Below are positions 1 through 12,770 of a stretch of 64,000 bases of DNA, piece by piece. The notes below the pieces were generated by a model that saw only the letters and a list, made by a program, of their open reading frames with translations, made no database searches and was not told the origin of the DNA. How positions within the stretch are numbered: position 1 is the first letter of the stretch; each line of letters begins with the position of its first letter. A program made the position numbers and the translations under genes. This DNA comes from Straminergon stramineum (lineage: Eukaryota > Streptophyta > Bryopsida > Hypnales > Calliergonaceae), in NCBI GenBank assembly GCA_963920665.1, contig OY987265.1:10669001-10733000 (forward strand), in the 5' to 3' direction.

Positions 1-3000
1 GGAGTTCCCAGGTTGATGAGGTCGACCTACTTCATAGTTAGATGTGGACTCTATATTTTTTGACCAAGCAGTTCGGAGGGTAGTAATGTAAATTCTCCAT
101 TCACCATTCAGCAATGGAGTCACACATAGTACTAATCAAAGTACACTTGTGTGGTCAATGGAGTTTCTACTGTGATGTATGGCTAAGGGCGCCTCTCCTT
201 TAGTCGTTTCAAGAAGACGTCTGATATTCCATGTTCTACCGTTTTTAACTTTCCTGGAATTTGAATTCCGGGTCCAAATTTCCTGGAAATTGAATTTGGT
301 TTGAATTTGAATAGCTTTCAAATTGCGTGAATTTAGAATGTGGTTCGAATTTGAACACTATTCAAATGTTCCTGGCATACGAATTTGGATTTATGTTCAA
401 ATATGCCTGGAAGCAGTGAGCATCGGGTTTGATGAGGTCACGTTTATATATTGATTGATATAAACGGGTGATGGCAGGGCCTTTTCAGGTCCGATTCTAC
501 GGAGTGGGTGTTACTGGAACCAGATGAAGCTCCCGGTGGCACTGTCATCATGGATGGGGTGTAAATCTCTGAAACCTTGCGTTCTTTAAAGCGTTTTTCA
601 CAAGGCTCACAGTTGCTGATTCTTGTAAAGAGCTTCATATGTTGAGGAGATTCAAGATCAGGTCCACAAGGTTACGATCGCCATCAGGATCATTTTGTGT
701 GCTAAGTATATTTCTTGGCAGGAACTGTGATCGGGTGACTCTAAGGAAGTGTAATGAGGGATGGTCGTTTCAGTCAAAATGGTATTAAAGCATTGCTCGC
801 TGTTGACAGGGTTGAAGCGATGCAGACGCCCTTTCTGGTCGACTCTCAGGGTCTGCAGTCACTGAGTTTAACCTTCAATGCGACTATGGCTCCTTTTTTT
901 GTGAATTTCGTGCTTCTGAAGCCGGCAACCACAGCACAGGAGGAAGACATTTGGATCAGGTAAATTTTCAGACCCCCTCATTATTTATGATGCTAGCAGT
1001 GAATCAGGAATAAACCTGCTCGCACCTGCCTTTCCAAAGTTTGCACTGAAATGGACTAGGTAAATGGCAATTAAGGACATGTTTATTCCAAACAATTTGC
1101 AAGTTAATATTCATCAAGCCGCTGGGTGGTGAGGTAGGCACTACACTCTAACCTCCTTAATCTGACTGGTTGGGAGACAGTTATAGTACAAGTCAAATAG
1201 TTTGAATGTGAGACAAGTTTGCTGCAGACAATGAGATTGTGGCAAGTGGACAAGATATTTGAGAATGTCATTGAAGAGAGGGTCAGATTAAAGAGGTCTG
1301 AGTGTAACTTGCAAATTGCCATGTCCTTGGTTTCTATTACCAAAATCATGATGCAAATGGCATTTATCAAGCCACAACCAAAATCAGATTCTTCCAAATT
1401 AAACGTTTGTAGTTAAATCTGCAAAATCCAATTGTAGGATCTTGGAGATCATGTATTGTTTGATCTACTCTTTAACCTTTAAAATCCCAAAGCCCACTTA
1501 GGAGAGCAATGGGAATTTGGGAATTTGGGTAGGCTTGTATGATCACAATTTTTGGTATGATTTTTTGAATCTTTTTCTCAAGATAGAAATATTTCAATAT
1601 CTGTCTAAGAACAAAAGTTATGCAACCAAATCCTCAAATAGTTGAATTTGGGCAGTATAATAAAATCATAAAAACTTGAACCTAATAGAAAAAAATTTCC
1701 TCATATAATACATTTTTCTCTATTTGGAAATCTTTGACTCATTCAATTTGGATAAGTGACAAGAAAGTTATGGAACATTTTGTTTTGTGGGTGTTCATAG
1801 CATCTTTGTGAAAAAATAACATAGTGGCTTTGTTTTATAATTCAATTTTCATAAGTTTTAAAAAAAAGTTTTGTAGGATATAGTTTGCTTACTAGAACAA
1901 TCTCATAGTTGGGATTAGTGTGTTTCAATCCCATCTGAGAACTATTCATGATTTAGTTTTTCTTTCCATCTCTAACCTATTTCTACTTTAAAAAAAATTG
2001 AAAGGATGAAAATAATTTTTTTTAATGATAATTTTTTTCCAAGACTCAAAGCAATTCATTTATATAAAAAAATTTAAAGTCAAAGCAATAGTGAAAAAAT
2101 TGAAGTAAAGAGGATTCAATGGCTTATAATCTAGGGTGGCAATGTCCCTCAAAACGTTTTCTTCACTTCAAATGCTAATATGTTCCATTCTATGTGGTCC
2201 AACTTCGTGAAAAGTTTACCACATATTCTCAAGTTTAGTGTAAGATCCTACGATTCATTACTGAAAATTTTCATTTTTCTGTTTTCTTGACTCAATGCAA
2301 TAGAAATGGTAGTTTTGAGTGTTTTTTTACCATGAAGAAAAAGGCCATGGGACTCTAGGGGTTATTTTCCAGTTGTTGATTCTAAGTATGCGTAAACTAT
2401 AACAATCAAAATTTAGGCTTCAAAATTCTGCATTATACTTTGACCTTGAGGGTAAGATTGAGCACTTGAATTTCTTTGGTTACGTATCTTCTCATTCAGA
2501 TTCTATAGTGGATTGCAAGTACACTTAAGTAGGGCTAGCGTTATGGGTTCTAATCCTCCTTCTCCTCTCAAGCATTGAAACTCTGCCATACCAGCTTCAT
2601 AATCCTGCATTGGCATTTTGTGCTTATGCTGTTTCCATATTTACGCTGACGGATTGGTCTCAATCGTCTTTCTGTGTTGGTGAACAGAGGAAATCAGGGG
2701 GGCAATTTTTGCATTCCCGTAGGTATGAGAAGGGGTCGGCCTGACCCGCTCGGGGTAACTTGGGGCCGAGATGGGTCTGTCAATTTTGCACTCTACTCAC
2801 ATCGTGCGGAGAATGTGGTGCTGTGTCTTTACGAAGCTGAGGCTACTGAACCTACTGTGAGTCCTTTCCTAAATCCAAATCGTATCTCTTCCCAATTCAA
2901 TGATGAGAAGAGACTATGGAGCATTTATTTCATGCATATCACGTAGCATGAGGGATAAATACTTTTCTCTCCGTGCTCCGCAGCTTGAATTAGACTTGGA

Positions 3001-6000
3001 TCGGTATGTTCACCGGACTGGTTACGTGTGGCACATTGAGCTGGAAAGCGTGGGCTCGTACACACGGTATGGCTATCGATGTAAGGTACATTGACATTCA
3101 ACCCATGCTACATTTCATTAAATAGGTCTTTTGCAGCACAAGATGTCTCACTCATGTGAGATCGGTATGATTCTATTTTCGTTTTGTTGAGAACTACTAG
3201 AGACATGGCCTTAACTGAACACCCCAGGTTTCTAATAGCTTAGCAAATTCAAAACTGTGATAAGCTATCAGAAACTTACCACAAGTATTGGTCATTGAGT
3301 CTTGAGCCTTCCACTAGAGAAATGGTTCAAGAAACATGTATCTCTTGTGATTTATGATGCGTTTTGTTTTGAACATCCATATAATTTTATTAGAAACAAG
3401 TGGTTCCGCTTGACTAAACATCCTCCATGCATTCTCACGGTCGTAGGGAGTAAAATTGGTCATACAAGCGAGGTTCTTGCAATTTTACAATCGATGATTA
3501 TATGGGTAGAGTCCACAAGAAGGGAACCAACTATTTTACAAGTCTGAACGAATTTTTATCACAATCATTCTGGGTGGACGTTGTGGTTAATTAGCGATTA
3601 GCGCTTAGAGAAGGGGAAGCGTGCGATCATTGACATCTCTATATTGGTGTGATTGTAAGTATAAATATGCCGATCGTGTTTACCTACATAGTTCTGTTGC
3701 CATGCACGCGGAAATGAAGTTTTTTCGTGTTTAGGGGCAAGTTGGTTGGGAGAGTGGTGATCGTTTTCATGCTCGAAATGTTCTGCTCGACCCATATGCG
3801 AAGTATATTGCTCCCCATGTTCCAGGACAAGGTCAGATTGTGTTGCATATTTCATGGCATTGTTTACCTCATTAGAAGACCCTTTTATCAGGTAGATGTC
3901 TTGTCAAAGTTTTAGTTGAAAACCTAGTTGAACACTGTCGCTTAGTCTAAGTACTTGTATTCTTGGTTGTAGCTAAGCACCTGTTCTGTTCATCCTAGCA
4001 GAGGAACAGCCGTCTCCAGCTCCTGTGCTTGGTTGGCTTCAGAAAGGAGGTCTACCGTTTGATTGGGAGGATGACACAGCTCCTCGGTGATTCTTTCCTC
4101 AGGATCTCTGCTTGTTTATTATTTCTTCTGATTTCATCTTTCATTGTAATCATTTTTGTTGACAATATGTTATTATAAAGTACATTTGACAATGAGCTTT
4201 TTCTAGCAGAATTTCTTTGGAGACCTTGGTGGCATATCGATTGCATGTGGGAACATTCACAGGCGAAGCAGACGATGTTAACGACGTCTCCCGTGGAACT
4301 TTTCTTGGAATACTAGAGAAGGTTCCACATTTACTTAAGCTTGGTGGGTATCTATATTCAAGTGTCCACCCCACCCCGAACTTATTGGATATCATGACTA
4401 GAAAAGGCTATCTATTATATTCTATTGAAGTTTACCTGCATATTTGTTTCTTATAATATTTGTTCTAATGGGAATCTTGAACCATTTTATTGATGTTGTT
4501 TCATATTAGTAATTACTTCAAGTGTGGACTCAAAATTCTGAGACTCTTATGTCTCCATTTGCAGGGGTGAATGCTGTAATATTACAACCAGTTTTTGCAT
4601 GGGACGAATCCAAGGGGTGCTACTATCCTATTAGGTGTGCTTTTTTCCTTTTTCCTTTCTATCTACGACTTTAGCGTCGCTGAGATGAAGATGCAAGTAA
4701 TATTGTAAAGGTCGGTCTTTTATTTATACAACCCACAAGATACTGATGAGCTAAGTCTGAAGTTAGCAACTGTTCATCCAGGAAACATCACACTAGCGTA
4801 CCTGGCCGAGGAATAGGATCTCTGGCCTTATGTTTTACGATATCGATCAGATTCTCCTTATTTCGTGAACGAATCATGTAATCGATTCTCAACGCATTTA
4901 CTTAACACTTATATGACCCCGATAACACAACAGACTTTGTTTTGGGTTGAACTGTGCAGCTTCTTCTCGGTGATGGGTTGTTATGGTACTTCTGGCAACA
5001 GCTTATCAGCAAGCTTGGCTTTAAAGACATTGGTGAAGGAACTTCACCGAAATGGAATTGAGGTATTAGCTTTTGCAGTCTGATCTGCCAACTTGGGTTA
5101 TCCTGTAAATTAACAATTGCAGTCTTCTCTTTCATCCTGGGTGGTGAGTGGCTTATTTCTGGAATTGGAAGGGAACCATATTTGTGGGGGTTTCCAAAGA
5201 TGCACATTTTCAGGATAAGGGCATGCGCAATGCCACTGTGACTACGGGTTTCGACAATTTTAGTTGCAGTTTTTAACCGTTGCTATTAATTTCTACAATG
5301 GATGTGTTCAGGTGATACTAGATGTTGTTTACAGTCACACGGCAGAGAATGGGGATGATGGGCCTAAGCCGATGTCGTTCCGAGGCATTGACAATGCGAC
5401 CTACTACATTTGTGACAAATTTGGCGTGTATGTACATCTCAACCTTTCCGGATTTGTCAATGTCAACGATTTATTTCAATCCCGTTTAAAGATGAATCTC
5501 TCTGACGAGTTTGTGAATTCTTCATATTGCTGAGCGCAGAGTTGCAAAATCTGAATTTGGGACAGACAACTTTTTCAACTGTAATCATCCTACAGTGCAG
5601 AATCTGGTAAGTGGTCATCAATTCCCTTGATTGAAGACCTGATGCCAATGTTTCGTCTCGGTAGTATAGTGGGAGGTGATGGAAATGGAGTAAGCACATC
5701 AATTTACTGCCTAGGATAGTTGCTTCGTAATTCTTGAATTACAAGCGTTCCTTTTGAAAGTGAATATTTTGGGTGTCTGTGAGTACAGATCATGGACAGT
5801 CTTCAGTACATTGTGGACGAATTCCACGTGGATGGTTTCTGCTTCCAAAACGCTGCGTGCCTTATTACAGGACCCCATGGACAAGACCTGAGCAGACCAG
5901 TGTTGGTGGAGTCTATATCATTTGATTCCGTGCTTGCGAACGTGAAGCTCATTGCAGATCTGTGCTCACCTATTAATGGAGTTTCAAAGGTATATATAAC

Positions 6001-9000
6001 TCTCGTAGTGGTTTTACGAGACTCTCTAGACATATTAAATCCACTTCTCACCTACTCTGCATTCACAGTCTGGCACACTGCCGGCATTTGGATTTGTATC
6101 TCCTTGTTGCCTTCGAACTAGAGGCCTGAAAATGGTCATATGGGTTGGAGATTTCTATATCTGCAATATTCCACTTCGTACGAGAAGTTTGACTGCGACT
6201 TGATGTTGTTTTATAGTGTCTAGTTTACGAGGTTAGGGGCGTGTTGACTTTGACAGGATGCGACATTTCCTCATTGGAAAAGGTGGTGTGAATGGAATTC
6301 CCAATTCAAGATTGATGTGCGCCGTTTTCTGCGGGGTGAGCCGGATCAGTTGAGTAGATTTGCGACGCGACTTTGTGGCAGGTTACTCCTCTTCCTCAAG
6401 AAAATTTATCATATAGACTCAACTTAAAAAGCGCACTTTCACCCCTATCATTCAATTGTCCTCCATGCAATTGTGAATCAATATGTGGGGATGTCCTATG
6501 TAATGGCCGTAGTCGCTTCAACACTGAGATGGATGGCGCTTTCCATATTTCATTTCTTTCTTTTAGAGATATGGGAAACTTGGAGAAAACACTGTCCAAA
6601 CTTACAAGCTATGCTATTGGAGGGACAGCGCAGTGTTGATGTAACACTTGGGTTCATGTTTTAACGCAATGTATCACGCTACCAGTGGTGATATGTTTGC
6701 AGATGGCCGAGGAACGCAATATTCGTTTAACCACGTCACAGCCCCTTATGGTTTTACGCTCACTGATTTGGTGAGCTACAGGTACAAATTTAACCCGTGT
6801 ACATCAGAATGTGAATTATGCAAATTTGGTTCGTACTCTTCATTTTGTCAGAGTTCTTTTAGTCGATTGAGTATTCCCTTTTCACATTCTTACTGTGTGT
6901 GTTTTTATGTCCTGGAACAGTGATGTAGAAGGAGAAATCAGCGAGTACAGGCATGGCTGTCTTCTACACGCTTTATTTTGTGAAACTTGTTTGCAGTGTA
7001 GTTTAAACTGTATAGCGGAGTCCGATATTGAACGAGAAAGTCAGATGTTAGAATTTCTTATCGAATGACCGTGAAGCTTTTGGGTTGCAGTTGGAACTGT
7101 GGACATGAAGGGCCTACAGTTGACCCCTTGGTTATTGAAACACGAGTCAAGCAGGTGACGACTACTCTCCACCAACGGCTTATGATATATGTGGATTCCA
7201 ATCATGGAGCCTGTCTTAAATGGTCATAGCGGTTTTGAGCTTCATGATTTCTTTTTGTATGCAGCTTAGCCCTTCATCAATCGTCAATGATATTAAGGGC
7301 CGTTGTTTGTATGTTTATGTCATGTTGGGAGAATGGGATCTCCCGGTTTGTGTAGCCGATGGGGCACTCAAAGTACTGTCAGAAAATCCTCAAGCATGAA
7401 GAGTGCACTGAGGTGGTTATATGTTATTTGGTCGTACGTGGTGGAACCTATTAGATTTCAAATTATTTCTGCCATCAAAAGTAACCAAAAAATTGGACTC
7501 GTGCATAGGTTGTGCTGTGGAGCAGCCAAACATAGTTTTGCTGAAGGATATACCAGTGCATTATGTTTCCAAGCATGGTGTGGTTGTGTAAATGCCACGG
7601 TACTAGATTATTGTAGGGTAAGACATCTTTGAGTTCGTCGATATTCGTTCATCTAATATTTCTAAGCGAATCTTGTGTACTGTTCTCAGGTTCGCAACTT
7701 TCTCACGACGCTATTTTTATCTCAAGGAGTTCCTGTGCTCAATATGGGTGATGAGTACGGAAATACAAAGGAAGGGATCCTTGATGTTGATAATAGGTAC
7801 GCACTTCACTTGAGAGACAAACGTTCTGGATAAAATGAAGAAACGTGCATCAATGGAGAATCCGTTTTGTCAGAGACTTCCATTAAAGCTTGTCAAGACC
7901 TAACGTGATTGTGTTTGTCCAGTTCATGTTTTCACTGGGAGTCTTTGGAGTCAGAATTTGGAAAGCAAACTACATATCTGATTGGCTCTCTTGTGGCATT
8001 ACGCACACGTAGAAGGGATCTGCTACAGGTTATCTAAAGCTCACATTATATACTTTGTTATTCTGAATTTATTTGCCTGAAATGTGAGGACAGTTGGTCG
8101 AATCTCTTTGTGATGTCTGCTCTTGTCGGATTTTTGTGTATCAGTTTTAATTCACTATGTTGAAAATAGATATGGATATCGACTTACGAATCTTGTTTTG
8201 TGGAACCGAACAGACGAGGGGTTTTTTGGAGTTGAAAATGCTCACGTGGCACGGCATAAAACCGGAGGAACCTCTTTGGGAGAGCTCTGAGCTGTATGTT
8301 CATTTCTATTATCTTGAGTCATTCCTCGCTCAATATAGTGATTATTATATATTTATTCTGGAATTCGATTGCAGATCTTTTGTGCTAAAACATGAATTGA
8401 TTATTTGTTATGCTTTGAACTTGTCAGTTATGCTACACATGTATGCATACTTCTGCCTTGTCTTTATTTTCTCATTCCTGACGGCTGTAATATGAGTATA
8501 ATCACATTATATGTTCGACCCTTTGCAGCAATATTCTGGCGGTCAGTCTTCACTCTAACGTAGTGCAAGAAAGCTCGAGCAAAACCTTTGGCGACATCTA
8601 CATAGCCTACAATCCTCACTCTGTTGCTATTCTGGTTACGCTTCCAGAGGCGCCATCAGGCATGAAATGGTGTGTTTTCATTCAGCAAGTTCTAGTTTTT
8701 CTTGGCTTCCCCCCAAACCTTTTCCTTAGCTTTATGTGCACAGCGTTACCCATGTTACTAGCTTCATTCATTAATACACAAGTGTTACCCTTTGTGACTA
8801 CTTTTACATTCTTGCGTTTATAATACATAAGATTAATTGAGCTCATACTTTAATCTCTTTACACTAGAATTTATATCTTGATTTTCGAGTGTTGTTTCTG
8901 GCTATCAGATAGGTTGATTTCGTGAGCAGGGTCAAATTTAAAATTATTTTCTTTCATCAAGGCCTCATGATGTAATGTATGAGTGCAGGGTTCAGATTGC

Positions 9001-9341
9001 AGATTCTAGTCTTCCTTTCCCTGATAGTTTCCCCGAGGGAGGCAAACCCCTGCCGATAGTAACTGATACTACTTCCAGGTGGTTCTATCTAATCCGTCAC
9101 GATTCCTTTTTCTGCAAGTTTTCACCGTCTTTAAATGCAATTGTTGTCTGAGATGCTTAAAGAAAAATCTATCTGTTAGACTTTGCTATGCGTAATGTTC
9201 ACCGTGTACTGAGTGCTGCAATGGTGGTGCAGTCCGAAGACTATTTACGAGCTGCAGCCTCATAGCTCGCTGATTCTGGAGGCTTGCGCCGGTACAGCAG
9301 AGTTGAGCAGGGGCGTTGATGCGTCCGATAGAGACGCCTGA
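1..9341 (+). CDS. ISA2: Isoamylase 2, non-catalytic starch-debranching subunit (5' end outside window)
   Basis: In plants ISA2 lacks activity itself and forms a plastid hetero-oligomer with ISA1 that trims pre-amylopectin. Coding exons: 1-11, 489-560, 774-959, 2688-2856, 2984-3085, 3735-3831, 3999-4086, 4210-4343, 4565-4634, 4960-5062, 5312-5427, 5540-5606, 5789-5989, 6257-6381, 6686-6781, 6921-6950, 7091-7154, 7690-7796, 7923-8028, 8214-8293, 8529-8669, 8989-9078, 9233-9341. All phases agree and give 787 residues ending in TGA at 9339. The Arabidopsis protein is about 880, so the transit peptide and roughly 90 residues are missing. The CBM48-like region ([18 protein letters not shown]) is followed by the GH13 core. 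The catalytic positions are replaced: DGFCFQNAA has Gln (5846) for the nucleophile Asp, LIADLC has Asp (5957) for the acid Glu, and APYGFTL has Tyr (6747) for the third Asp. DGFCF and QDLSRP are ISA2-like, not ISA1- or ISA3-like. One intron uses a GC donor (6951). Confidence 0.93.
960..2687 (+). other. Large AT-rich intron of ISA2
   Basis: A 1.73-kb intron, by far the longest in the gene (most are 100-650 bp). It lies between CAG|GTAAAT at 959 and AACAG|AGG at 2687. I see no coding homology or clear transposon ends in it. It is A/T-rich, with several poly-A and poly-T tracts around 1850-2100. Confidence 0.75.
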
Positions 9342-9607
9342 TTTGCTATTAAGACAGGGATACTATTTACGTCACTTTAAGCGTTACTTTTGACATATGG
9401 AGGAATGTGTGATTTGGGGGAAATGTACAGAGCAGTAAAGAGATCTGTGGGTATGAGAACCAAATCTGTTTTGATCAAATTTTTATCACTAAGTTATGTA
9501 AGTTCCTTATTTCAAAGTAAGGAGGTTTAGAGTACTGTGACAGTGGATCCGTGTCCAGTCAAAGATCAAAGGCCTTAGGACATACGGAGTACTTCATATA
9601 CAGGCAG

Positions 9608-9653
9608 AACCTCCCTTAGTGCATGGTGTCAGGACTATGCACTAAGAGAGGTT
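9608..9653. repeat. Hairpin, 17-bp arms, possible MITE end
   Basis: AACCTCCCTTAGTGCAT at 9608-9624 is matched in reverse complement by 9637-9653 (16 of 17), with a 12-base loop. A related inverted copy of the arm, ending in GAGAGAGGTTC, appears near 9800-9812. The 9605-9815 stretch may therefore be a small degraded terminal-inverted-repeat element. Confidence 0.5.
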
Positions 9654-12363
9654 TATGCATTTAGAGAAGTCATAGGACCATTTGTCTTTTTTATCTTGAA
9701 GCATGTGCCACATGTCTTTTCATCTTGAAACATGGGCATGGGTCACCTATTGTTTACAAACTCTTTTAATGCATATTATACACCAAGGGAGGGTGCATTG
9801 AGAGAGGTTCTACTCGGATTCTTTTAGACTCGATGGCAAGTTTGAATTTGACTCCATGAAGATTGAATTTTTTGTAAATTCACGTTTTTATCAACTTGTT
9901 AAGAAATGTGACAATATAATGATAATTGTATATGAAAATTGAAAAAAAGACAACTTATACCATACAATGGCCTCCAATAAAGATACATATTGGTTGTTTG
10001 TGCTATTCAAAGAAATTTGCACAATGTGGAATATAATTAGAATTTTTTGGCATGCATGACATTCTTCCACAATGTCAATCAAGTTTACGAAATTCAATAT
10101 AAAGAAACAAAATTCTATACTTGGTGAATTTTTAAAGTCAACTTTCATGACTTTACATGATAATTTAGTGAAAAAATTGGTGATGAATTTTAAAGATTTG
10201 AAGAGATATGTATGCAGATCTTTCCTTCTCAGAAAAGTCTAAAAATTATCAAAATTTGCACCAAAATGAATTTGATGTTGGAGAGTTAGTTACATATCCA
10301 AATTTTGTAAAATTGATATTTATTTTATGTAGCAAAATTTTGCTGTTTGACCTTCACACTACAATTAGTCTTATACCTTGGAATATAATGATACAATTCA
10401 TGAGACAAAATTTACAATATTACAAAACTCCATATTCAATCTCTCATTTCTTCTTAGAAACTAAAAACTCCGTATGATGGATTGATCTTTTATTCTACTT
10501 AGTAAATGATAGAGTTATAGTACAAGTATAATTGAGAAGGATTTAGTAGCTAATTGAAAGGTGGTATAAATTAGTAGCAAATTGTTTATTGTTTGTTTTA
10601 TCTAAGTACTAGTATGAAGAATTATGTTGATTTTGAAGTAAAAAGCACAAAGAACCACTTCAAAGACCTACTTCACATATAATAAACACATAAAGCAAGG
10701 AGAAAAGTGTCACATAAGAGATGATTGCCTTTGTAATTTTGAAGATTTTGTATGTTCCCAATCTATTCTAATTTAGGACATTATTTTTTCGTCATAGGAT
10801 GGACTTTCATGTGGAGTCAAAAATCCATAAAAAAGTTTCAAGTTTCAAGAATTGAAATTGCTTTATGTGACTTCCATCATGTTCCATTTTAGAAGTAGCT
10901 TCATCTTGTTGTCAAATTGAAAGCAACCAAAAGTTCAAGGTTAATGTTAAAACTAGTTTTTTTGGAAGTTGAAAACTTGCTCCACCTACTTCTCATGAGC
11001 CTCTCTCCTTCATTTTTTTGACAAAATATTCTAATTCCTTTTTTGCAAATATTGCACATTTACATATATAGTTTAAGAAAATATTTTTTCCTTTCATGCC
11101 AAGTTTAGATGATTACGGCCCATGAAAGTTTGCCCTTAATAAGGACAAAATTCCATAATCTTAGTCTATCTTGATTAAAGATAGATTAATTACTAGTTAA
11201 TCCAATTTGTAAGGGCAAAAAATCAAAAATTAGTAAATTACGTATCACAAAAAATTTAAGCATTTTGTAGAAATTAGTATAATACAATTCTAACATTCAA
11301 TAGTTTGAGCCTATTCTAATTGAAGTATGTTCCAAGTATTTAGTGTGATTTTGGTAAGAATTCGTATTATCAAAGAGTAAATTAGTATGGTAGTTTACAA
11401 ATTTCTTAAACTTATTTAAGTGTCTCAAAAATACATTCAAAAAAAATTTGGAATCTATTTTTAGTTGTCAACAATTAATTCGGCAAAAATTTAAACACTT
11501 TGATAATTAGAAAAAAAAACCCACCTCAAATGCTTATTTAGATGCTTCAAGAGTAGGGTCATTGTACGTAGAAGTATGCTTGATTTTTAAAACCAAGATC
11601 CTGTAATTTCCCTTTCTCTCTCTATGCTCTAATCCCCTTATAATGACTACCTTTATTCCTATTATAGAAGTTATATTCGATAAGTGTCATATTGTAGAAT
11701 TAACATGCAATTGTCACATTGAGGCAATTGATATTGAAGTTTTAATAAATTAATGTTGATATATTTAAAAGCTTAAATTTGTAAATGATTGCAAGAAGAT
11801 ACTAGTTCACAATCAAAAAATAAGTGCAAGAAAACAAATAGTGCTTGAAAAAACACACTACTATTGGTAGTATACAATATTAGTATGCAAAACTACTAAA
11901 TAATATGCAATTAGTACAGAATACCAGTATAGAAATAATTATACAATATAGTTACTAAGTCATATATAATACAATACTAATACAAAAATAAAATATAATT
12001 CTCTATATACAACACATAAATATAATACATTATTCCATATATAATACAAAAATGTAATACAATATATAATACAATACTACTAATGTATACCTTTTTTTTT
12101 CCTGTATTATCACATTTGTTTGTCTACTACTCCTTGTGTTTTTGAAAATGAACCTTCTTTTTTTAGTTTTTTTATCAAAAGAAAGGAGGATCTTTTTCGG
12201 GAATAGAGGTGGTAAAATCATAATGGTAAATATAGTAGTCACAATATTGATTTCAATTTTTGATTGGAGACATTTGTTTCCAAAAATCTTCTTACAATAT
12301 AAAATTTGTCATACTAAAGGTTGCCATATAAAAGAGGTCATAGTATCCCTCACTATCTCTTCA

Positions 12364-12500
12364 CAGGACTCCATATTATCCCTCTCTCTTCTACTAGGAA
12401 ACTCCAAACTCTATAATACCCCTCTCTCACTTCGTAGACTCCATAATTTCTCCCGCTCTCTCTCTCTCGTCGGTGAAAACTCCATATTATCACGTCCTCA
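12364..12500 (+). repeat. Imperfect CT-rich tandem repeat upstream of the FHA gene
   Basis: Four diverged copies of a unit of about 35 bp: ACTCCATATTATCCCTCTC, ACTCCAAACTCTATAATACC, ACTCCATAATTTCTCCC and ACTCCATATTATCACG, with CT runs between them. It ends about 270 bp before the proposed ATG and may lie in the core promoter or 5' UTR, where CT-rich tracts are common in plants. Confidence 0.6.
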
Positions 12501-12770
12501 TTGGGCGCGGGCTTGACGCCTGCGAAGCCGTTGTGAAGAAGAAGCCTCACACTGCCTGCGTTTCTGCGTTTCCAGCGCTAGGGAGATTCTCCTTCCCAGG
12601 CTGATTCGCAGCATGTCTCGCCTCTGCAATCTCACGCACATCCCAATACCCCCACTCCCTAGAAATTTCTTAACCTTCAAGGCCGCTTCTCCTCCCCTTC
12701 CTCCCACCACTTCCGCCCCTGTTCTGTAATTCTCTTCTTGTGGCTATGGTGTTGTAACTTAACCAGAGCG

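Larger units (their letters stand above)
9342..12770. other. Intergenic, AT-rich, between ISA2 and the FHA gene
   Basis: After the ISA2 stop the first 250 bp are probably 3' UTR. From about 9830 to 12350 the sequence is strongly A/T-rich with no supported gene. Short ORFs here (for example 10208-10477) have no recognisable motif. A hairpin lies at 9608-9653 and a CT-rich tandem array at 12364-12500. The GC rises sharply at about 12490, marking the start of the FHA gene's promoter or leader. Confidence 0.7.
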
